A DNA stretch of 64,000 nt, taken from Azospira sp. I13. Its GTDB lineage: Bacteria; Pseudomonadota; Gammaproteobacteria; Burkholderiales; Rhodocyclaceae. How positions within the stretch are numbered: position 1 is the stretch's first letter; the number at the start of each line of letters is the position of its first letter. The notes under the pieces are model-generated. The model was not told the origin of the DNA. It saw nothing but the letters and a program-made list of their open reading frames with translations, and ran no database searches. The DNA is taken from the NCBI RefSeq assembly GCF_003112695.1, contig NZ_BFBP01000002.1:235573-299572 (forward strand). Direction: 5' to 3'. This document shows positions 54,868 through 63,085 of the stretch, in pieces. A program made the translations under genes and the position numbers.

Positions 54868-54896
54868 AAGGGCCACCGTCGAGGTGGCCCTTTTTA
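54868..54896 (+). terminator. Terminator between convergent island genes
   Basis: AAAGGGCCACC-GTCGA-GGTGGCCCTTTTT, about 40 bases after the 174-residue gene. Confidence 0.9.
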
Positions 54897-54916
54897 ATGA
54901 CACGTCCGGGCAACGT

Positions 54917-55444
54917 TCAGCCCTCATCGGTGCGTGCGGGCTCGACCACGACCACGGTCGCCAGCCACTCGGCCGACTCCTCCTCGTTCATCTCGGCGGC
55001 GTGCACCTTCTGCCGGGGCGGGACCTCGATGCCCTTCTTGCGCATGTCGTGGGCGTACCACCTGACTGACTTGGCCGTGGCCTGCGCGCCCTCGATCTGC
55101 GCATTGACCATCTCGGCGATCAGCGCGTGGGGGTAGCCTGCCGGGTCCATCAGGAACTCGCGGGCGAGGCGGCCGATGCCCTTGCCGCTGGGCTTCTTCT
55201 CGGTTTCTGTCGGGGCCTCGGTCGTCTCGGCGGCCTCGGCCTGCGGCTGTGCGCGATGCTCGGTCACCTCGGGCTCGGTGCCTTGCCCGAACGACGCGAG
55301 GTCGATGCTTCCGGCTGCCGCGATCTGCTCGATCCGCGCGATCAGCTTGGCCTTGGTCGCGAAGGTCTTGGGTCCTGCCGGCACGCCGGCGATGGCGTTG
55401 TGCAGGGCCAGCAGGGACTTGGTGCTCATCTGTTGCAGTTCCAT
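54917..55444 (-). CDS. Hypothetical protein with probable winged-helix-like C-terminal part
   Basis: Protein of 175 residues with GGAGAG before the ATG. Residues ~1-45 (MSTKSLLALHNAIAG, KAKLIARIEQI) form a short helical domain of the type seen in phage and plasmid regulators. A Glu/Pro-rich linker follows, then GIGRLAREFLMDPAG and TAKSVRWYAHDMRKKGIEVP, which reads as a helix-turn-helix-like DNA-binding unit. The exact family is not known to me. Confidence 0.7.
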   Translation of the reverse strand: MELQQMSTKSLLALHNAIAGVPAGPKTFATKAKLIARIEQIAAAGSIDLASFGQGTEPEVTEHRAQPQAEAAETTEAPTETEKKPSGKGIGRLAREFLMDPAGYPHALIAEMVNAQIEGAQATAKSVRWYAHDMRKKGIEVPPRQKVHAAEMNEEESAEWLATVVVVEPARTDEG

Positions 55445-55578
55445 GGTGCTCTCCTATTTGGTTGGTCCGTAGGAGCATTAGGTCGCTTTCGTGGGGTTCC
55501 GGGAGCGGGGGCCCCCTCAAAAAGTTGCCCTCCGACTGTCGATCGGCGCGCGACGCCGCGCAACTGCATGAAAAAGAA

Positions 55579-55601
55579 GGGCCGTCCTTGTGGGACGACC
55601 C
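55579..55601 (-). terminator. Terminator of the minus-strand island operon
   Basis: On the minus strand GGGTCGTCC, a short loop and GGACGGCCC are followed by TTCTTTTT, 62 bases beyond the 86-residue gene. The rest of 55445-55662 shows a GC-rich palindrome (GGGGGCCCCC near 55507) and no gene. Confidence 0.75.
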
Positions 55602-55662
55602 TCCGAAGCACGGCCGGGGCACCTCGGCCTCTGTTCCGACCCCGGCCGCAGGCACCAAACAA

Positions 55663-55923
55663 TCAGTGGATGTGCGCGAGGGGCTGGCGCTCGGCCTGCG
55701 CCCAGGTCTCGCGGTCGAGGTAGGCATCCCACGCGCGGCTGTAGGGCATGCCCGCCAGTGCGGCGGCCTCGTCGAACTCGGGCGAGTACGGGGCCACGCC
55801 CACGCGGCGGGCCTGCTCGGCCAGGGCTTCGAGTAGGTCTGCGCCGCTGCGCAGGGCGCGGACCATGCCGCCGAGGGCGACGGCCACCGGGTGGCTGGCC
55901 TCGTAGGCGGGCTGCTTATTCAT
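55663..55923 (-). CDS. Hypothetical protein, 86 residues
   Basis: No family recognised. MNKQPAYEASHPVAVALGG followed by an amphipathic helical region and SPEFDEAAALAGMPYSRAWDAYLDRE, ending LAHIH. Its start overlaps the end of the next upstream gene by 8 bases (55916-55923), so both belong to one operon. No cysteine, no membrane span. Confidence 0.75.
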   Translation of the reverse strand: MNKQPAYEASHPVAVALGGMVRALRSGADLLEALAEQARRVGVAPYSPEFDEAAALAGMPYSRAWDAYLDRETWAQAERQPLAHIH

Positions 55924-56635
55924 CGCCGCCCCCGATCAGGTCGCGGTCGATGCCGCGCTCCCGCATGGCGAGCTGCACGGTGTCGAGCGGGTTGGACTTG
56001 CCGGCGGTCCAGGTGCGGATGGCGACGAGAATCCCTTGAAGGCGCACGTCACCCAGCTTGATGTACTCCTGCACCTTGAGGAAGTCGTCCAGGCGCATGG
56101 CGTGGGCCAGCTCGGCGGGCCCGACCGGGCGGTCCTTGCTGGGCATGCGGTCGAGCAGGGAGAGAACGGCGGCGGCCAGCGGCACGTTCTGGGTGGCGAC
56201 CGCGACCTGGGCCATGTGGCCGAGCTCGGCGGGGCCGGCGTAGGCGAGCTGGTTCAGGTACTCGGTGCGGCGGGTGTCGCCGAGGGCGGCGCGGCTCAGC
56301 ACCTTGACGGGACTGTCGTAGAACGGGCGCTGGGCGATCAGGCGGGCGTGGGCGGGGCCAGCCTCCTTGAGCATCTTGTCGAGCTCGGCCTTGCTGTTGT
56401 CCTTGATCTGGCGGACGGCGGCCACGGTCTCGTTCTGCGCGAAGCGGGCGAGGTCGCCAGCCGAGACGCCGGGGGCACTCTTCCAGCGGCTGGCGATGTC
56501 CTTCTTGCGGGCTTCGACGTCCTTCTGCAGGCGGTCGATGACCTTGAGGACGCGGCCGTGCAGGCCGTCGAGGGAGGATGCGAGCTCGCCGATCTGGGCG
56601 GGCGTGAGGAGGGGTGCGTCTGCGAGGATGGTCAT
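55916..56635 (-). CDS. Hypothetical protein, 239 residues, coiled
   Basis: From the ATG at 56635 (AGGAG 13 bases upstream) the protein has 239 residues, almost wholly helical, with a charged coiled-coil stretch at about residues 20-75 (VIDRLQKDVEARKKDIASRW) and a more globular second half (GPAELGHMAQVAVATQNVP). I do not recognise a family. The longer frame to 56710 lacks a good start. It might be a scaffold- or structural-like satellite protein; that is only a guess from position and helicity. Confidence 0.7.
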   Translation of the reverse strand: MTILADAPLLTPAQIGELASSLDGLHGRVLKVIDRLQKDVEARKKDIASRWKSAPGVSAGDLARFAQNETVAAVRQIKDNSKAELDKMLKEAGPAHARLIAQRPFYDSPVKVLSRAALGDTRRTEYLNQLAYAGPAELGHMAQVAVATQNVPLAAAVLSLLDRMPSKDRPVGPAELAHAMRLDDFLKVQEYIKLGDVRLQGILVAIRTWTAGKSNPLDTVQLAMRERGIDRDLIGGGDE

Positions 56636-56858
56636 GGCTTCTGGCTCCTGTGAGGTTGGTCTCCTCCGGTCGCCTCCACGAGCGCATCCCCGAGCCTTCG
56701 GGGTGGTCACGCGCCAATGCGCGACCGGATGCTGTCAATGTGTCGTGCGGGCGGCCCGGAGCGAGCCAACGTTTGCCACGCCGTGTTCCAGTGTCGCTGC
56801 CGCCATCACAGCGGCTTGCGGATCAGGGGCTTGCGGTCGTCGGCGTCCCGACAACCAA

Positions 56859-57293
56859 TCAGAGGTCCCCGTCGGGATCGGCGCCGATGGGCAGCCCGCC
56901 AAGGCCGCCGCAGGTGCAGCACAGGCGGACGCGGGCCACGTCCTCGGAGAAGTGCGGGCGGCCGCAGGCCATGCAGCGGAGCCAGCCGACGCGCCGCACC
57001 AGCCGGGGCGGGTCGAAGTTCGGGTCCATCACGGGAGCGCGTCGCGCGCCTCCGTCGTAGTTCCAGCGCTCGGGCTCGGCCAGCGGCCTGCCGACGGCGC
57101 AGTCCTCGGGCCGCCTGACCGGGCGCCTGCCGGGCGTCTCGCCCAGCCAGCGGTAGGTCGGGTAGTTGCGACTGTGCGCGCGGTGGCAGACTGTGTTGGG
57201 CGGGAGGCCCAGGGCGAGGTCGGCGGCGCGGGCGCTGGGGTATCGCACCCCATCCACCTCGACGCCGACCGCGTACCCGTTACCGCTCGCCAC
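56859..57293 (-). CDS. Hypothetical protein with C-terminal zinc-ribbon-like cysteines
   Basis: Protein of 144 residues. The N-terminal part (GYAVGVEVDGVRYPSARAAD, HRAHSRNYPTYRWLG) resembles a small DNA-binding or NUMOD-like unit that reads a marker residue track; the C-terminal LRCMACGRP and LCCTCGG give two CxxC pairs 18 residues apart, a probable zinc ribbon. Overlaps the next upstream gene by 14 bases. 56636-56858 shows no gene. Confidence 0.65.
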   Translation of the reverse strand: MASGNGYAVGVEVDGVRYPSARAADLALGLPPNTVCHRAHSRNYPTYRWLGETPGRRPVRRPEDCAVGRPLAEPERWNYDGGARRAPVMDPNFDPPRLVRRVGWLRCMACGRPHFSEDVARVRLCCTCGGLGGLPIGADPDGDL

Positions 57294-57528
57294 GGTTGAT
57301 GCTTCCGTGGGCGCGCCTGTCCTCGTACTCCAGGCTCAGGCGCTCCCACTCGTCATGGTCCAGGCGCGGCACGGGGCCGAAGCAGGCCATCTCGCAGCGG
57401 TCGGCGAGGGCGTCACGCCCTCCCATTTCCTCGATGCCCTGCGGGGCGGTCCCCTGCCAGGCGTCCAGGCTGCGGTCGATCATCTCGGCGCGGGCCAGGG
57501 CCTCGGCCACGGTCAGCTTCTCACTCAT
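57280..57528 (-). CDS. Hypothetical protein, 82 residues
   Basis: Acidic soluble protein beginning MSEKLTVAEALARAEMIDRS and ending with basic SINRGER. No family recognised. It overlaps the terminase-like gene upstream by 8 bases and the zinc-ribbon gene downstream by 14, so the three genes form one compact operon starting at 58027. Confidence 0.7.
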   Translation of the reverse strand: MSEKLTVAEALARAEMIDRSLDAWQGTAPQGIEEMGGRDALADRCEMACFGPVPRLDHDEWERLSLEYEDRRAHGSINRGER

Positions 57529-58027
57529 CGTCGTCCTCCTCGCGGCGGTTGCTCTTGTACTTCGCCAGGAGCTCGGTCAGCGCCTTGCGCTCCTCGCTCG
57601 GCATCCTGAGCAGCGCGTCGGCGTCCAGGCCCGTGTCCTCGACCTTGACCTTGAGCCTGTCGGCCATCTGTTCGCCGTAGCGGAACTTGAGCAGCACCTC
57701 CAGCAGGCGGTCGCTGTGCTTGCGGACGGTTAGCGGGCGCTCCTCGCCTGTCTCCGGGTCGGCCACGGTCGCGACGCGGCCCTGGTGGATGACAGGCTCG
57801 TCGTACCCGAGGGCCGCGCGCCGGTACGCCTCGTCCAGGAGGGCATCGAGCGCGACCTCGACCGCCTTATCCCAGCGGCTGCGGAACTCGTGATCGTTGG
57901 CCTTGTGATAGAAGGCCGTATTGCGGCTGATGCCTGCCGCGGCGGCTGCCTGCTTCGGCGAGCAGGTGTCCTCCAGCACCTGGAAGAACACCTCCCGCCG
58001 CTCGGGCGTGAAGCTGTTGGGGATCAT
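57521..58027 (-). CDS. Terminase small-subunit-like HTH protein
   Basis: Protein of 168 residues: FTPERREVFFQVLEDTCSPK then the helix-turn-helix AAAAAGISRNTAFYHKANDHEF, the WDKAVEVALDALLDEAYRRA block, LLEVLLKFRYGEQMADRL and an acidic C-terminus. This layout is common among phage small terminase subunits and related homeodomain-like proteins. In a satellite it could direct helper packaging to the satellite genome. No large terminase gene is present in the island. A general DNA-binding role is an alternative. Confidence 0.72.
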   Translation of the reverse strand: MIPNSFTPERREVFFQVLEDTCSPKQAAAAAGISRNTAFYHKANDHEFRSRWDKAVEVALDALLDEAYRRAALGYDEPVIHQGRVATVADPETGEERPLTVRKHSDRLLEVLLKFRYGEQMADRLKVKVEDTGLDADALLRMPSEERKALTELLAKYKSNRREEDDDE

Positions 58028-58251
58028 CGCCGGTCTCCGAAAAAATGGCTTACGGCGTGATCGTGTCGTGTCAGGCGTGCGCAGGACGCCATCGTTCCGC
58101 CTTGCGGATCAACCAGTTAGGAGGCATCGACCCGCGAATCAACGATCAGCGGGTCCGGTCGGCCTCCGTTCCACCTCGCGCGCGAGGGCCATAACGGCCA
58201 GGGTCGGGCGCTTTCGGCCACCGCTTCCCTCCTTGTTCGATCGTCGTTCTT

Positions 58252-58475
58252 GATAGTCACCGCGATTGTCACGGTCGTCGTCTATAGACTGACGACCGTC
58301 GTGACAATCAATCCAGCCAGTGACAATCGAGCTGACAATCGGGTGGCCGAACTTGTCCCAAGTCCTTGTTCTGCTTAGATTGTCGCCGTGACAATCGAAC
58401 GCGACTATCGATGACAATCTGATTGTCACTGGGCGTGACAATCGAGCTCGATTCTCGGTGCCCCGTGACAATCGA
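58252..58475. repeat. TGACAATC repeat array with 46-bp dyad: probable replication origin
   Basis: The 458-base gap 58028-58485 has no gene but about ten copies of TGACAATC(GA): plus-strand copies begin at 58302, 58321, 58333, 58389, 58412, 58436 and 58466; inverted ones start at 58264, 58378 (partial) and 58421; a variant is at 58252. Copies 58264 and 58302 are the ends of a dyad: GATTGTCAC-GGTCGTC-[GTCTATAGAC]-t-GACGACC-gtc-GTGACAATC. Iterons beside a primase-helicase gene are typical of a replication origin; operator sites for the operon starting at 58027 are the alternative. Confidence 0.75.
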
Positions 58476-58485
58476 CTTGCCGCGC

Positions 58486-60507
58486 TCACCCCTCCGTCCT
58501 GACGTCGATTCCCAGCTTCGGGTTGCTAGCGTTCGCGGGCTCCTGCCACACGACTCCGCCGTCGCCCGAGGCCCTCGCGTTGTCCCGCCCCTTCGGGACC
58601 GCGTCCTCGATCCTGCGCCGCGCCGTCTTGTCCGACACGCCGTCCCGCTGGCAGAGAATCTCTGCCAGCTCCTTCAGCGCGACGCGTCCCCCGCGCTCTG
58701 CGGCGATCTGGCGTGCCAGCTCCAAGGTCAGGTCCGCCCTGCCGTCAAACTCCCCCGCCGCGTCGGCCATCACGGTCGCCCGCAGGACCAGGGATTCGGC
58801 CACCTTCTCCAGGTTGAAGCGCATCGGCACCTCGCGCTCGGCGTCCTTCTGCTTCTTGACCGCTGCGACCAGCGAGCGACCGTCGGTCGAGCGCTCCACC
58901 TCGATCGTGGTGTCCATCGCTCCGAGCAGGGCGGTGCTGCCGCGCATCCCCTTGCTCAGGTCCTTGCCCGAGTGGTGCACGACCACCACGGTCGCCCCCG
59001 TCTCATCCCTCAGCCGCTTCATGCTGGAGATGTAGCGCCCCATGTCCTTCGCCGAGTTCTCGTCGGCGCCTGCCGCCGTTTGGTTCAGGGTATCGATGAT
59101 GACCAGCTTGAGCGGGCCGAGCGCCTCGACGACCTCCCGCACGAAGGCGCGCACGCCGCCGTCCTTCTCAGCCGCGAGGTTGAGCTCGTCCCTGTCCAGC
59201 CAGAACGAGAACTCCCGCCCCTGCGCCCGGTGCTCGACCTTCCAGGCGCGAACCCGCTTGCCCAGACCCGGCGCACCCTCGGCCGCGATGTAGAGAACCG
59301 CGCCCCGCTCGACGGTACGGCCGTGCCAGCTCATGCCGCCCGCGACGGCCATGGACATGTCCACCGCGAGGAACGACTTGCCCGACTCGGGGGCGCCGTA
59401 GATCGCCGCAAGACTACCCTCGGTGAGCACGCCGGGGATCAGCCACTTCGGCGGCGGAAGCGCCTCCAACTCGTCCATGGTGATGAACTTCCTGCGACGT
59501 TGCGGCTGGGCGGGCTCGGCGTCCTCCTCCCACACGTCGAAGTCGTCCTCGGGGTCCGAGGGCTCCACGTCGGCGCCCGCCTCGATCAGGTGCTTGCGCA
59601 AGGTGGCGATGGTGACTGCGTCGTCCCGGTCGGAGTGCAGGGAGTCCCAGCGGCGACCGACCAGCCACTCGTGGTCCGCGTATGCCGGGTCCGAGGTGCT
59701 CCAGTCGATGAACTCCTGGCGCCCTTCGCCGTCGGTCGCGTGGTGGCAGGCCATCATCAGCTCGCGCCACTTGTCGTGGTCCCGGAACTCGGTCGGGTCG
59801 AGGTGCTCCAGCGACCGCGCGAGCTGCTCGGGGCTTATCTCGCCCGCGTCCGATGCCGTGTTGCGCTCGGGGCGGCGCGCCATCTCCAGGAGTTTCGGCG
59901 GCAGGTCGGGCATCTCGGGCAGAGGCGGCGAGTCGGGCGCCCACTCGTAGCGCCCGCCCGTCGGGTGCACCGACCCGGCCGCGACGACCTGGCGGCCGAG
60001 CGACTTGAACTCCACGCCCTCGAAGCCCTCCACGCTGTCCAGCAGGACCGCGCCCTTGGGCTTGCGGAAGTAGTAGTGGTGGCCGGGCTGGTCCAGGTTG
60101 CCGGTGATGACGTGGGGAGCCGACGCGAGGTCGAGGCCGACGGCGGCCGCGAGCTCGGCCAGGCTGTCGTGGCCCTCGGGAAAGTTGCGCGGATCGACGT
60201 CCACCACGACCACGTCGGCGGGCAGGCGGACGCCCAGGTTGAGACCGCCGCGCTGGGCGCGCTCCAGGGTCTGCGCGTCGTCATACTCGCGGGCCTGCCA
60301 GCGACGGTCTGCGGGCACCTTGTCGCGCGCCCTCAGCGGGATCAGCTCCAGGCGGGCTTGGCGGTAGGCGCGTGCTGCCTCGAACGATGGCGTAAGACCA
60401 GCTTGGGCCGGGGCATGATTGCTCTCGTGAGCTTGTACATGCTCCATCTCCCTCCTGTAGGACTCCTTGCGCCCGCCTTGCCCGCGGGCGTTTTCTTTTG
60501 CGGACAT
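58486..60507 (-). CDS. Bifunctional primase-polymerase / RepA-like helicase
   Basis: From the ATG at 60507 the protein has 673 residues. Residues ~35-200 are a prim-pol domain (FEAARAYRQARLELIPLRAR, VVVVDVDPRNFP with the acidic catalytic pair, HHYYFRKPKG). A linker follows, then an AAA_25/RepA-type ATPase with P-loop IYGAPESGKSFLAV, VLYIAAEG, LVIIDTLNQTAAG and VVVVHHSGKD. A C-terminal winged-helix-like unit (DGVSDKTARRRIEDAV) ends it. It should start and unwind the element at the nearby repeat array. It begins 2 bases after the AlpA-like gene stop. Confidence 0.9.
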   Translation of the reverse strand: MSAKENARGQGGRKESYRREMEHVQAHESNHAPAQAGLTPSFEAARAYRQARLELIPLRARDKVPADRRWQAREYDDAQTLERAQRGGLNLGVRLPADVVVVDVDPRNFPEGHDSLAELAAAVGLDLASAPHVITGNLDQPGHHYYFRKPKGAVLLDSVEGFEGVEFKSLGRQVVAAGSVHPTGGRYEWAPDSPPLPEMPDLPPKLLEMARRPERNTASDAGEISPEQLARSLEHLDPTEFRDHDKWRELMMACHHATDGEGRQEFIDWSTSDPAYADHEWLVGRRWDSLHSDRDDAVTIATLRKHLIEAGADVEPSDPEDDFDVWEEDAEPAQPQRRRKFITMDELEALPPPKWLIPGVLTEGSLAAIYGAPESGKSFLAVDMSMAVAGGMSWHGRTVERGAVLYIAAEGAPGLGKRVRAWKVEHRAQGREFSFWLDRDELNLAAEKDGGVRAFVREVVEALGPLKLVIIDTLNQTAAGADENSAKDMGRYISSMKRLRDETGATVVVVHHSGKDLSKGMRGSTALLGAMDTTIEVERSTDGRSLVAAVKKQKDAEREVPMRFNLEKVAESLVLRATVMADAAGEFDGRADLTLELARQIAAERGGRVALKELAEILCQRDGVSDKTARRRIEDAVPKGRDNARASGDGGVVWQEPANASNPKLGIDVRTEG

Positions 60508-60509
60508 GG

Positions 60510-60806
60510 TCAGCCCTCCGCTTTGGCGGTGCGGGCTGCGAGCATCGCCATGGCCGCGCGCTGGACGCCTTCGCCCATCGGCTGGCCCTTCGCGTATTCG
60601 CGCAGGTCGCCCAGGCGGTAGCGGATCAGCTTCGGCCCGACGCGGACGAACGCGGGGCCGCCGCCCTGGCAGCGATACCACGCGAGGGTGCCGTACTTGA
60701 GGCGCAGGAAGGCGGCAGCCTCTTGGGCGGTCAGCAGCGATTCGTCGGGGAGTGCGTGGAGCTCGGCCAGCTCTGCGGGGGTGAGTTTCTTCGGTTCGTA
60801 TGCCAT
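60510..60806 (-). CDS. AlpA/excisionase-type HTH protein
   Basis: From the ATG at 60806 the protein has 98 residues. The helix-turn-helix LLTAQEAAAFLRLKYGTLAWYR and the wing-like GPAFVRVGPKLIRYRLGDLREY are the usual MerR/HTH_17 form found in AlpA regulators and excisionases. In P4-like and PICI elements this protein switches on the replication operon or controls excision. It is followed by the primase-helicase after 2 bases. Confidence 0.85.
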   Translation of the reverse strand: MAYEPKKLTPAELAELHALPDESLLTAQEAAAFLRLKYGTLAWYRCQGGGPAFVRVGPKLIRYRLGDLREYAKGQPMGEGVQRAAMAMLAARTAKAEG

Positions 60807-61204
60807 CTCAGCGGCTCCAGTTGGAGTTCCCCAAGCAGCGACCTGCTGCATGGGGACTGCCTGCTGTGCGTCGCAGAGATGGACCCGCGCGCTCCCCTCA
60901 GTCTGCGGGGGCGGGTCTCGGCTGTTTGGGCCGCCGAAGGCCGAGCGCCGACTGTTGGCGCCGACGAATCAAATAATGCCCGAGATAGTCGCTCGTCGAT
61001 ACCAACACTTTGCCCATCGCCCCGGTGAGTCCAGGACGCCGATTCGGCTCGGCGTAGCTCAGCGCCTAGACCGAGGCATCCGGACGCGACACGGGCCGCC
61101 TGTTGAGACCGTGCAGCCGAACTCATCGAGCGAGAATGCCTTGAAATACGGATAATGTCCCCCACATATGCCGAATTAATCATCCATCGCAGGGAGATAG
61201 GGGA
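60807..61204. other. 398-base gap between AlpA-like gene and TIR gene
   Basis: No gene is supported. It holds short dyads such as GCCGATTCGGC (near 61041-61051) and becomes AT-richer from about 61125, with a GATAAT -10-like hexamer at 61151-61156 before the TIR gene. It is the divergent promoter region for the replication operon (minus) and the immune-like cargo (plus). Confidence 0.5.
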
Positions 61205-61678
61205 ATGGGACTTCCGAGAACCTTTGTAGGCTTCAGCAGCACCGACATTCACTACTACCGCTTGATGCTCGCTTGGAAAGAAAACGAGCACATCGATTTC
61301 AACTTCGCCAATTGCCAGCTTGGGCAAGAAATCAACTCTGAGGACGAGGCGTACATCAAACGCAAGTGTCGCGAGCGCATCGACATGGCCGGCACGTTTG
61401 CAGTCCTCATCGGTCAAGACACTCGCAGCAAGCACAAGTACGTACGCTGGGAGATGGAGGTGGCTCGGGAAAAGGGCTGCCGGATCATCGGAATCAATCT
61501 CGACGGCTCGCGTCAGATGGTCGATGCTACGTGCCCGCCCATCATCAAGGACATCGGCGCCATCTTCGTTCCGTTCTCTCCGAAAATCGTTGCGCATGCT
61601 CTCGCGAACTGGAAGATGGAAGCGAAGGGCAACTGGCACTATAAGGACGAGGTTTACCAGCGGCTTGGATACAAGTGA
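61205..61678 (+). CDS. TIR-like (DUF1863/ThsB-type) domain protein
   Basis: Protein of 157 residues from ATG with AGGGAG 8 bases upstream (61191-61196). It reads as a single TIR-like domain: box 1 RTFVGFSSTDIHYY at the N-terminus, a middle helix DEAYIKRKCRERIDMAG, then TFAVLIGQDTRSK and YVRWEMEVAREKG, where Trp82-Glu83 occupies the place of the conserved Glu of TIR NADases, and RIIGINLDG. ThsB proteins of Thoeris systems have this form and make NAD-derived signals on infection. Its stop overlaps the GTG start of the membrane partner. Confidence 0.85.
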   Translation: MGLPRTFVGFSSTDIHYYRLMLAWKENEHIDFNFANCQLGQEINSEDEAYIKRKCRERIDMAGTFAVLIGQDTRSKHKYVRWEMEVAREKGCRIIGINLDGSRQMVDATCPPIIKDIGAIFVPFSPKIVAHALANWKMEAKGNWHYKDEVYQRLGYK

Positions 61679-62556
61679 CGGGGTCAGGCTGCATGCAGGA
61701 GCAAGACTTCCCCGCACTCTATCGATCTGCCGATGACCTGTCCCTGAAGTCACAGCAGCACTTCTTTCGAGCGTTGCGCGTCCATCTCGTGATGCTGGTT
61801 GTTGCTGCGATCCTGTCGATCGTCAGCATTCCCCATTGGTCGGTCGCAGCAGCCCAACTTCTCGCCCTGCTGGGTGCGTTGGGCTGCTCGATATACCTGT
61901 TTGCCATGCGCCCTGACCGATTCTGGTACGCAGGCAGGGCCGTGGCCGAATCGATCAAGACCATCACCTGGCGCTACGTCTGCCGAGCAGAGCCGTTCCA
62001 AGGGGATGATACGAGCGCCCGCAACGACTTTCGTCAGACGCTCAAGCAGATCGTCGAGCAGAACCGTGAGGTGTGCCAGTCGCTGACTGAACACCTCGAT
62101 GGCCAGCAGTTCACGCCGGTGATGGAGCAGATGCGCGCCCGCACGCTGGAAGAGCGCAAAGCAACCTACGCGGACTGCCGAATCAAAGACCAGCTCACTT
62201 GGTATGCGAAGAAGGCCGCGTTCAATCGACGGATGTCGCGGCACTTCTTCTGGGCGCTGATCGGTGTGAACACTATCGCAGTAGTCTGCGCGGTGCTGCG
62301 CATGGTCTACGTGGACCAGCCCTTTTGGCCCACGGACGTGTTCGTTGCGATGGCGGCCAGTGTCTTGAGCTGGATGCAGGCCAAGAGGTTCTCGGAGTTG
62401 GCCGCCTCTTATGCGCTTGCCTCCCACGAGATTGGCCTCATCAAGGAGCAATCCCTGCTCCCTGATACCCCCGAGAAGTTCTCGCTGTTTGTGGGTGACG
62501 CTGAGAATGCCTTCTCTCGTGAGCACACGCAGTGGGTAGCTAGAAAGGACGTTTAA
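61675..62556 (+). CDS. SLATT/DUF4231-type four-helix membrane protein, partner of the TIR gene
   Basis: Protein of 293 residues from GTG at 61675 (ATG at 61693 is an alternative). Two hairpins of membrane helices are visible: about 37-53 with 57-78 and about 191-212 with 219-235. Between them is a soluble stretch ending RIKDQLTWYAKKAAFNRR, the RxxDQxxWYxxKAxxN signature of DUF4231/SLATT proteins, and after them LAASYALASHEIGLIKEQ, another SLATT-type block. SLATT proteins are predicted pore-forming effectors of nucleotide-signal immunity. The 4-base overlap with the TIR gene argues for a two-gene system. Confidence 0.82.
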   Translation: MTGSGCMQEQDFPALYRSADDLSLKSQQHFFRALRVHLVMLVVAAILSIVSIPHWSVAAAQLLALLGALGCSIYLFAMRPDRFWYAGRAVAESIKTITWRYVCRAEPFQGDDTSARNDFRQTLKQIVEQNREVCQSLTEHLDGQQFTPVMEQMRARTLEERKATYADCRIKDQLTWYAKKAAFNRRMSRHFFWALIGVNTIAVVCAVLRMVYVDQPFWPTDVFVAMAASVLSWMQAKRFSELAASYALASHEIGLIKEQSLLPDTPEKFSLFVGDAENAFSREHTQWVARKDV

Positions 62557-62571
62557 GCCCGTGGAGGCGTG

Positions 62572-63003
62572 CTACAGGCATGCCCCAGCCCATGCGTCGG
62601 CAACGTTGTCTCGTCCCTCGATGATGGCACTCTTGCCATTTGACACGAAGCGCTTGAAGCCTGTGTACCCACCGAGGCTGTTCTTGGAGTTGACCCGGCC
62701 GCAGGCGACCACCTGGAATTCCTCGGTGTAGTTCGCGTAGACATCCTTGAACTGCGCCGAATCCGGATCTTTTAGCGAGGCCCTCACTGCCCGCTGGGCA
62801 GCCACGATCGTTTCTGCTCCGAACCACTTTTCCTGCTGGGCCTTCTTCTCTGCGGCGGAGAGGGGGCTCTCGGGTGGCGGTGGTGCTTTCGCTGCCTGCG
62901 CCGATGGCGCTGCCGCTGAGGTGGGTTCAGATTGTGGAACCATCTTCGACCCGACCCAGGCCAGAACTACCACCGCCAGTAAAAGAATCGCTGTTCGCTT
63001 CAT
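62572..63003 (-). CDS. Secreted or lipid-anchored hypothetical protein
   Basis: From the ATG at 63003 the protein has 143 residues: KRTAILLLAVVVLAWVGSK is a signal peptide or N-terminal anchor, followed by a Ser/Ala/Pro linker and a domain with VRASLKDPDSAQFKDV, VACGRVNSKNSLGG and a final cysteine. This domain is frequent in exported proteins of phages and plasmids; function unknown. It converges with the SLATT gene (15-base gap) and is divergent from the XRE gene. Confidence 0.75.
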   Translation of the reverse strand: MKRTAILLLAVVVLAWVGSKMVPQSEPTSAAAPSAQAAKAPPPPESPLSAAEKKAQQEKWFGAETIVAAQRAVRASLKDPDSAQFKDVYANYTEEFQVVACGRVNSKNSLGGYTGFKRFVSNGKSAIIEGRDNVADAWAGACL

Positions 63004-63024
63004 GCATCCTCCTATCAATAAATA

Positions 63025-63085
63025 GTCGATTTTGGACTAATCCAACACGGACTTTAGCGTGCACTGATCTTCGAGTCACTGCACG
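63025..63085. promoter_or_regulatory. Probable operators of the XRE regulator
   Basis: Two dyads lie between the divergent secreted-protein and XRE genes: TAGTC-N7-GACTA near 63023-63039, and CGTGCACTGA-N8-TCACTGCACG (63058-63085, one mismatch), which abuts the XRE start codon. Self-repression by the XRE protein is likely. Confidence 0.55.

Noticed and set aside
58423..60621. Plus-strand open frame of 732 codons opposite the primase-helicase
   Set aside because: The minus strand has prim-pol and P-loop motifs and a coupled AlpA-like gene; the opposite frame runs from the repeat array and has none.
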